Part shown: piece after piece, positions 57,393 through 64,000 of the stretch | Layout: each line of letters begins with the position of its first letter | Position numbering within the stretch: the stretch's first letter is position 1 | Origin: Micromonospora sp. MA102 | Lineage (GTDB): Bacteria; Actinomycetota; Actinomycetes; Mycobacteriales; Micromonosporaceae | Reading direction: 5' to 3' | Assembly: GCF_025460765.1 (NCBI RefSeq) | Contig: NZ_JAMWEG010000022.1 | Location: forward strand, 1 to 64,000 | DNA: 64,000 nt | Translations under genes and position numbers: made by a program | Notes under the pieces: generated by a model | What the model was told of the DNA's origin: nothing | The model's input: the letters and a program-made list of their open reading frames with translations, nothing else | Database searches by the model: none

Positions 57393-58389
57393 GACAACAC
57401 CTCACTCGAGTCGGCGGCGGCCCGGACGTCGGGCCGGGTGCCGTCGGGCTGGACCAGGTGGCAGGCGGCCATGCCGCCGCCGAACGCCACCTGTGCGGGT
57501 ACCTCCGTGGCGCACCGGTCGAACGCGAGCGGGCACCGGGTGCGAAAGCGGCAGCCGGACGGCGGATCCAGCGCGGAGGGCAGGTCGTCGCCGAGCAGCA
57601 CCGGTTGACGCTGCCGTTGACGGACCGGGTCGGCCACCGGCGCCGCCGCCAGCAGCGCCTGGGTGTAGGGGTGGGCCGGGCGCGCGAAGATCCGCTCGCG
57701 CGGGCCCTGCTCCACGAGTTGACCGAGGTACATGACGGCGATGTCGTCGGCCAGGTACTCGACCGCGGACAGGTCGTGGGTGATGAAGAGGCAGGCGAAC
57801 CCGATGTCGCGTTGCAGGTCGGCGAGGAGGTTGAGCACCGACGCCTGCACCGACACGTCGAGGGCGCTCGTGGGTTCGTCGGCGATGAGCAGCTTGGGCT
57901 CGGAGATCAGCGCCCGGGCGATGCTGACCCGCTGACGTTGGCCCCCGGAGAGCTCGTGCGGATACCGGCGCGCAACTTCCGCCCGCAGGCCCACCCTGCC
58001 GAGTTCGTCGGCGACGCGGGCCTCCCGGTCGCGTCGGGTGATCCGCTTACCGGACAGCCGCAACGGCTCGGCCACGATCTCGCCGACCAGCATGCGCGGG
58101 TCCAGCGAGCCGGCGGGGTCCTGGAAGACGATCGACACGTCATTGCGGTGCTGGCGTAGCTGTCGCCGGGTCAGGTGGGTGACATCGGTCCCGGCGATCC
58201 GGACCACGCCCGCGGTGGGCTTCTCGAGCCGGACCACGCACCGGCCCACTGTCGACTTTCCCGAGCCGCTCTCCCCCACCAGCGCCGTGACCCGGCCCTT
58301 GGGAATGGTGAGGGTGATCCCGTCCACGGCCCGTACCGGCCCGAAGTGCATCACCAGGCCCTCGAGTTCGAGGGCGTGCGGTTGCGGCG

Positions 58390-58393
<4 letters not shown>
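57389..58393 (-). CDS. Oligopeptide ABC transporter ATPase (DppF/OppF-like)
   Basis: A 334-residue ATPase: Walker A LVGESGSGKSTVGRCVVRLEKPTAG, signature LSGGQRQRVSIARAL, Walker B LLIADEPTSALDVSVQASVLNLLADLQ, H-loop FITHDLSAVEYLADDIAVMYLG, and the oligopeptide-transporter C terminus with cysteines GCRFRTRCPLAFDRC for a possible Fe-S or zinc site. ATG 58393 overlaps the DppD-like stop (ATGA). Confidence 0.94.
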
Positions 58394-59438
<1,045 letters not shown>

Positions 59439-59442
<4 letters not shown>

Positions 59443-60326
59443 CGCCGGTCTCCCTTCGGATCGAGGGCGTCCCGAAGGGCGTCGCCGAAGACGTTGAACG
59501 CCAGCGCCAGACCCATGATCACGACGCCGGGCAGGACCGCTGCCCAGGGCGCGCGGGCCGCGAACTGCTGGGCGGAGGCCAGCATGGTGCCCAGGCTGGG
59601 GGACGGGGGCTGGATGCCCAGGCCCAGGAACGACAGCACCGCCTCGCCCAGGATCGCGGCCGGGATCGCGACGGTGGCCTGCACCAGGATCACCGACGTC
59701 GCGTTCGGCAGGACGTGCCGGGCGAGCACCCACAGGTCACTCGCCCCGTCCACCACGGCGGCGGCGACGAAGTCCAGCGACTTGAGCCGTAGGGTGTCCG
59801 AGCGCACCACCCGGATCACGCCCGGGATCTGCGCGATCCCGATGGCCACGGCCGCGTTGGTGAGGCTGGCGCCCCGGATGGCCGCCAACCCTACCGCCAT
59901 GATCAGGAACGGGAACGCGAGCAGCAGGTCGGTGAAGCGCGAGATCACCGCGTCCCAGGACCGGAAATAGCCCGCGGCCAGTCCGAGCGGCACCCCGATG
60001 ATCAAGGAGGTGGCCACCGCCAGGAGTGCCACCAGCAGGGAGGCCCGCGCCCCCAGCATGATGCGGGACAGGACGTCCCGGCCCAGGTCGTCGGTCCCCA
60101 AGAGGTGACCGGGGGTGCCCGGCGGCGAGAACGTGTGGGCGAAATCGGTCTGCTGGACGTCGTGGGGAGCGATCCAGGGCGAGAGCAGGGCGACGGCGGC
60201 CGCGAGCGCGAGCACGACGAAGCTCACGACGGCGAGCGGGTTCCGGCGCAGTCGCCGGAGGACCCGGGTGCGCCGGCTGATGCCGGCCGCGCCGGCCTCC
60301 GCCATCGGTACGGTGAGGACGGTCAT
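59439..60326 (-). CDS. Oligopeptide ABC transporter permease (DppC-like)
   Basis: A 295-residue permease. The N-terminal helix is RNPLAVVSFVVLALAAAVALLSPWIAPHD, then the family block GTPGHLLGTDDLGRDVLSRIMLGARASLLVALLAVATSLIIGVPLGLAAGYF. The coupling loop is FVAAAVVDGASDLWVLARHVLPN. About six helices. Overlaps both neighbours by four bases. Confidence 0.94.
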
Positions 60327-61279
60327 GCCGGCTCCCCCGTCACCCGGATACGTGGGTCGATGACCGAGTAGAGCAGGTCCACCAGGAAATTGATCACGAT
60401 GTACGCCGTCGCGGTGAGCAGGACCACCGCCTGGATCACCGGATAGTCCCGCTGAAACACCGCGTCGATGGTCATCTTGCCGAAGCCCGGCAGCCCGAAG
60501 ATCTGCTCGGTGACGACCGCCCCGGAGATCAGGCCGCCGAGCTGCAGGCCCACGATCGTCACCACCACGATGAGGCTGTTCCGGAGGGCATGCCGGGTGA
60601 TGACCGCCCGTGGCCGGAGACCCTTCGCCTTCGCCGTACGGACGTGGTCCGAGGAGAGCGCCTCCAGCATCGCCGACCGCGTCTGCCGCATGATGATGGC
60701 GGCGAGGCCGGTGCCGAGAATGACGGCCGGCAGGACGATGTGGTGCAGGTTTCCCGCGGGGTCCTGCAGCAGTGGCACGAATCCGGAGGCCGGGAAGAGC
60801 CCCGCCGCCACGGAAAGGTAGAGGATCGCCAGCAGTCCGAGCCAGAAGTGCGGCACGGACAATCCCACCAGGGCCAGTCCGTTGGCCAGCCACTCGGCGG
60901 GACGCCCGCGGCGGACCGCCGCGAGCACCCCGGCCCCGACACCCAGCGCGGCGGCGAGGAGGATCGCCAGGAGGGACAGCTCGACCGTGACGGGTAGGGC
61001 GGTCGTGAGCATCGACGAGACCGGTATCCCGGTTCGGATCGACACCCCGAAGTCGCCCTGCGCGACGCGTCCCACGTACTGCGCGAACTGGATGGGAAGC
61101 GGCTGATCGAGCCCGTAGTGATGCCGGATGGCCTCCAGTGCCTCCGGGGACCGGTCCTCGCCCGCGAGGGCGAGGGCCGGGTCCCCGGGCAGTGCCCGCA
61201 CCCCGAGGAACACCACGACCGTCGACAGCAGCAGCGTCAACGCTGAGTGCCAGGCGCGTGTGAGCAGATACCGAGCCAC
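60323..61279 (-). CDS. Oligopeptide ABC transporter permease (DppB-like)
   Basis: A 318-residue permease: RYLLTRAWHSALTLLLSTVVVFLGVRALPGDPAL at the start, VSIRTGIPVSSMLTTALPVTVELSLLAILLA, the coupling loop DHVRTAKAKGLRPRAVITRHALRNSLI and a final helix FLVDLLYSVIDPRIRV. GTG 61279 begins eight bases after the binding-protein stop. Confidence 0.94.
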   Translation of the reverse strand: MARYLLTRAWHSALTLLLSTVVVFLGVRALPGDPALALAGEDRSPEALEAIRHHYGLDQPLPIQFAQYVGRVAQGDFGVSIRTGIPVSSMLTTALPVTVELSLLAILLAAALGVGAGVLAAVRRGRPAEWLANGLALVGLSVPHFWLGLLAILYLSVAAGLFPASGFVPLLQDPAGNLHHIVLPAVILGTGLAAIIMRQTRSAMLEALSSDHVRTAKAKGLRPRAVITRHALRNSLIVVVTIVGLQLGGLISGAVVTEQIFGLPGFGKMTIDAVFQRDYPVIQAVVLLTATAYIVINFLVDLLYSVIDPRIRVTGEPA

Positions 61280-61287
61280 GGGGCGAC

Positions 61288-62958
61288 CTACTTGGTGAAT
61301 CCGGCGAAGGCCGCGCGGATCACGCCGTCGGGGAAGACCTGCAGGCCCTGGATCGTCTTGGAGACGGCGGTCAGGTTCCGCTGCCGGTAGAGGTAGATGA
61401 GCGCGTCGTCCTGCTGGAGGATCGTCACCGCCTGCCCGTACAGCTTCTTGCGCTCTTCGAGGTCGTTCGACTGCCGAGCCTGGGTCAGCGCGGCGTCGAG
61501 CTGCGGGTTGCTGTAGCCGGAGACGTTCTGGCTGCCGCCGGTGCCGACGAAGTTGGTGATGTTGGCATCCGGGTCGATCCGCCCGCTCCAGCCCAGCTGC
61601 AGCAGCTCGAAGTTGCCGCGGTCCTGCTCGTCGAGGAGAGAGGAGTACTCCACCGGGTTGATCTTGAGGTCGAATCCGCCGTCCTTGACCATGGCCTGCA
61701 GCGCCTGCGCGAGGCGCAGCGAGTCGGGCGTGTTCGAGATGAGCATCGCCACCGGGTAGGGCGTCTGAACGCCGGCCTCGGACAGCAGCTGCTTGGCCTT
61801 GGCGGGATCGTGCTGGGGGCACGCCTGCGCTTCCTCGGACGAGAACGGGCTCGCGGGCGAGACCGGCGAGCAGGCGGGGGCGTTGAGTCCGTTGAAGACG
61901 GCCTGGACCAGTGCCTTCCGGTCGAGGGCGTACTCGAAGGCTTGCCGGACCTTGGCGTTCTGCGCGATCGGGCGGTTGATCGGCTTCGGCGTGGTGCCGA
62001 CGCCGTCGACATTGCCGATGTTGAAGGTGAGCCCCTGGTACCCGAGCGACTGCGACTGCAGGACGCTGAGCGACGAGTCTCCGCGCAACGCCCCGTAGTC
62101 CTGCGTGGAGATGCTGTCGGCGACCTGAGCGTCGCCGGAACGCAGGTTGGCGGCCCGAATGCTCGCGTCGCTGAGGATGTGCCACGAGATGGCGTCGAGG
62201 TTGACCTTGGTGGCGTCGTAGAAGTTCGGGTCTCGCACCACGTCGATGGAGTTCTGCGGCACCCGCTTGGCGAACTTGAAGGGCCCGACGCAGACCGGCG
62301 CGCTGGCGAAGTTGTCGCCCAGGCTCTGCAGCGCCTTCGGGCTCATGATCATGCCGGCCCGGTCCGCCAACGCTCCGACCAGGGGCGCGAACGGCTGCTT
62401 CAGGTGGATCACGACGCTGTTGGCATCGGGCGTGTCGACGGTGTCGATCGGACCGAGCTCGCTCTTTCGCGCGGACCGGGCGTTGGTCAGGTGCCGTTGC
62501 AGGGTGGCCTTGACCGCGGCGGAATCGAACGGCGTTCCGTCCGCGAAGCGCGCGCCCTGGCGCAGCGGAATGGTGACCGTCTTACCGTCACCACTGACGG
62601 TCGGTAGTGCGGTGGCCAGCTGCGGCACGACCTGCGCCTGCTCGTTCACGTCGTAGAGCTTCTGGCAGATCGCCTGGAAGACGTAGCGCGAGTAGAGGCT
62701 GCGCGACAACGTCGGGTCCAGCGCGTCGGGCTCCGCGGAGAGGGCGATGACCAGCTTGCCGCCCTTCTTCACCGCGGCCGGGTCCGCCGGCGTACCGAAG
62801 TTGTCCTGTCCTGCCGCCTGGTTGTCGCCGGAATTGGCGCCGCCCTCGTCCTTGGACACCGGCGAGCACGCTACGACGGTGCAGGCGACGGCGACCGCCG
62901 CCACAGCTGCCCGGAATGGATGGAGCCTTCGCAGGCTCGGTTCACTGAGGTTCGTCAT
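61288..62958 (-). CDS. Oligopeptide ABC transporter substrate-binding lipoprotein
   Basis: A 556-residue family-5 binding protein. Lipoprotein signal ends VAVACTVVACSPV. The mature domain starts KKGGKLVIALSAEPDALDPTLSRSLYSRYVFQAICQKLYDVNEQAQVVPQLATALP, the dipeptide/oligopeptide binder signature, and later has NAKVRQAFEYALDRKALVQAVFNG. Ligand unknown; the linked gamma-glutamyltransferase suggests glutathione or other gamma-glutamyl peptides. ATG 62958 follows GAGGAG. First gene of the operon. Confidence 0.93.
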   Translation of the reverse strand: MTNLSEPSLRRLHPFRAAVAAVAVACTVVACSPVSKDEGGANSGDNQAAGQDNFGTPADPAAVKKGGKLVIALSAEPDALDPTLSRSLYSRYVFQAICQKLYDVNEQAQVVPQLATALPTVSGDGKTVTIPLRQGARFADGTPFDSAAVKATLQRHLTNARSARKSELGPIDTVDTPDANSVVIHLKQPFAPLVGALADRAGMIMSPKALQSLGDNFASAPVCVGPFKFAKRVPQNSIDVVRDPNFYDATKVNLDAISWHILSDASIRAANLRSGDAQVADSISTQDYGALRGDSSLSVLQSQSLGYQGLTFNIGNVDGVGTTPKPINRPIAQNAKVRQAFEYALDRKALVQAVFNGLNAPACSPVSPASPFSSEEAQACPQHDPAKAKQLLSEAGVQTPYPVAMLISNTPDSLRLAQALQAMVKDGGFDLKINPVEYSSLLDEQDRGNFELLQLGWSGRIDPDANITNFVGTGGSQNVSGYSNPQLDAALTQARQSNDLEERKKLYGQAVTILQQDDALIYLYRQRNLTAVSKTIQGLQVFPDGVIRAAFAGFTK

Positions 62959-62996
62959 TGGGAGCTCCTCGAGTGGGCGATTCGGGGAGCGTATGT

Positions 62997-63006
62997 TGTA
63001 TACGAA
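62997..63006. promoter_or_regulatory. GTATAC-centred box upstream of peptide ABC operon
   Basis: TGTATACGAA, which in reverse complement shares TTCGTATAC with the box at 54876-54885. It is 39 bases before the binding-protein start codon, inside the expected promoter region. Confidence 0.6.
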
Positions 63007-63121
63007 CTGCTCCGCAAGACCTCCCGTCTGCGGCATAACGAGCAGCCAGCGGCCGACCACCAGGGCCGGCGCTGCGCGGCGGGCAGGTTGGCGGCGACCC
63101 GGTCGAGGAAGGCACAGACCT

Positions 63122-63320
63122 CGCCGCGTCATCGCCGACCGGGCCTACACCTTCCGGGGCAACCGCGACCACCTGCGCCGGCGCGGAATCAAGGCATGCA
63201 TGCCGAGTAAGGTCGACCAGGACGCCCACCGGCGCAACAAAGGATCCCGCGGCGGCCGGCCACGGTCGTTCGTCCCACAGGTCTACCAACAGCGTCACGC
63301 CGTGGAGTGCGGCATCGCCT
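63122..63320 (+). pseudogene. IS5-family transposase fragment
   Basis: About 65 codons of an IS5-type DDE transposase: RRVIADRAYTFRGNRDHLRR, RGIKACMPSKVDQDAHRRNK, GSRGGRPRSFVPQVYQQRHAVE. This is the ADxAY...RGxxxxIPxKxDQxxxRxxKGxxGGRP segment with the second aspartate; the terminal glutamate is at or near VE, after which the frame is lost. No terminal repeats found close by. Confidence 0.75.
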
Positions 63321-63477
63321 GCCGTCGTGGGGAGCGCCGAACTGGACGAGTTGACCGTCCCGGACGCCGGCGCGCTGCGTGGTTGTCGGCCAACCACGCC
63401 ACGTCGCCCGGTGTCAGGCTCGCCCTGACGTTAAGTCGGGTTGATATTGCAAGGTTGTTTGCGACCGACTCCGGAAG

Positions 63478-64000
63478 TCACCAGACATGGGGAATGAGGC
63501 GAGCACGGTCTGCTGCAAAGTCTCGGTAGCGGTCGCCGAGCGCAGCAATCAGGGCGCGCTCCTCGCCCCGAAGCCGATAGATGAGAGCGATCGAGATTAC
63601 GACCACCCCACCGGCAGTGCCGACCCAGTTCCCCAGCATCAGGCCGCATCCGGCGAAGGCGAGCAGCAGGCCCGTGTAGCTCGGGTGCCGCAACACCCGG
63701 TACGGGCCGCTGTCCACGACGGGCTGGTCTTCACTGGTCTTCACCACTACGGTGAAGTACTTTCCCAAGGTCACGAAGGCCCACCAACGCAGCAGCAGGC
63801 CGAGCCACCCGATCACCACCCCGAGCGAGAACAGCCACGGCCCGCCGATCGTGGCGCCGGGTGTGACCGCTCGTCCGGCAGGTAGCAGCAGGATTCCACC
63901 GAAGAACATCGCCCGGAAAAGTGTCTCCGCCCGCAGATTGATACGGGTCGCGCCGTGCCGTACGCGGAACGCCTGCGGAGCCTCGCCCACCACGAAGGCA
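63478..64000 (-). CDS. Isoprenylcysteine methyltransferase-like membrane protein, 5' partial
   Basis: At least 174 residues; the frame is open to the window edge, so the true start may lie outside (GTG 63993 is the first start seen). Several membrane helices, e.g. PWLFSLGVVIGWLGLLLRWWAFVTLG, and the ICMT/PEMT signature VVDSGPYRVLRHPSYTGLLLAFAGCGLMLGNW with GEERALIAALGDRYRDFAADRARLIPHVW at the end. Such proteins bind S-adenosylmethionine at the membrane and methylate lipid or isoprenoid carboxylates; the substrate in bacteria is mostly unknown. Confidence 0.88.
   Translation of the reverse strand, partial: AFVVGEAPQAFRVRHGATRINLRAETLFRAMFFGGILLLPAGRAVTPGATIGGPWLFSLGVVIGWLGLLLRWWAFVTLGKYFTVVVKTSEDQPVVDSGPYRVLRHPSYTGLLLAFAGCGLMLGNWVGTAGGVVVISIALIYRLRGEERALIAALGDRYRDFAADRARLIPHVW

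Larger units (their letters stand above)
62959..63477. other. Promoter region and decayed insertion sequence
   Basis: Left part is the regulatory region of the peptide ABC operon. The middle is the IS5 fragment. From about 63320 to 63477 I see no supported frame. Confidence 0.5.

Overview
The window is about 64 kb of very GC-rich DNA with actinomycete features: GTG and occasional TTG starts, strong GC bias in third codon positions, many 1-8 bp start/stop overlaps, and Streptomyces/Micromonospora-type families (DinB, HxlR, FCD-GntR, RCC1-like, HelD, GH46 chitosanase, ricin-B lectin). A soil- or plant-associated actinomycete is the natural reading; the genus cannot be fixed from this sequence alone.

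Region 1 (1-12.6 kb) is accessory DNA made of small, mostly single genes: a nucleotidyltransferase, a DUF6924 protein, an EthD-like protein, a DinB-HAD fusion, an HxlR/CMD/PhzF/intradiol dioxygenase/SnoaL catabolic group with repeated operator-like boxes, a DHFR-like reductase, an orphan barstar, a HAD phosphatase, a coupled pair of COG3541 nucleotidyltransferases, a membrane-anchored hypothetical and a uridine-kinase-like protein. Region 2 (12.9-22.2 kb) holds a seven-repeat RCC1-like protein; an IS630-type element (13813-15433, 29/34 matching terminal inverted repeats) with a gutted transposase that carries an alpha/beta hydrolase, a promoter, a leader peptide and a terminator as cargo; a HelD/HelR-like RNA polymerase ATPase; an IS256 remnant; a UPF0303 haem-domain protein; a VOC protein; a secreted chitosanase; and an EamA exporter behind a second leader-peptide attenuator.

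Region 3 (22.2-37.9 kb) is a hydroxyproline catabolic locus in two divergent operons. The leftward one is livKHMGF, a proline-racemase-family enzyme and a GntR regulator. The rightward one is pyrroline-hydroxycarboxylate deaminase, 4-hydroxyproline epimerase, ketoglutarate-semialdehyde dehydrogenase, aconitase-X large and small subunits, pyrroline-2-carboxylate reductase and a three-subunit hydroxyproline dehydrogenase. Together they would take trans-4- and cis-3-hydroxyproline to 2-oxoglutarate and proline.

Region 4 (37.9-54.0 kb) faces it across a shared terminator. It holds a 1757-residue secreted GH121-like beta-L-arabinobiosidase candidate, a LacI regulator, a sugar ABC transporter, a GH127 beta-L-arabinofuranosidase with all four zinc ligands, and araB, araD and araA. 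Two near-identical 14-bp LacI-type palindromes precede the GH gene and the regulator/transporter pair. Order and content parallel the Bifidobacterium longum HypBA2/HypBA1 cluster that removes hydroxyproline-linked beta-L-arabino-oligosaccharides from extensins. The adjacency of regions 3 and 4 suggests one locus that uses both the sugar and the imino acid of plant hydroxyproline-rich glycoproteins.

Region 5 (54.0-63.0 kb) contains a DUF1275 membrane protein, a divergent FCD-GntR regulator, and an oligopeptide ABC transporter operon ending in a cytoplasmic-type gamma-glutamyltransferase. A shared GTATAC-centred box links the regulator and the transporter promoters. IS110 and IS5 transposase scraps bracket this part, and a truncated ICMT-like methyltransferase gene runs off the right edge.
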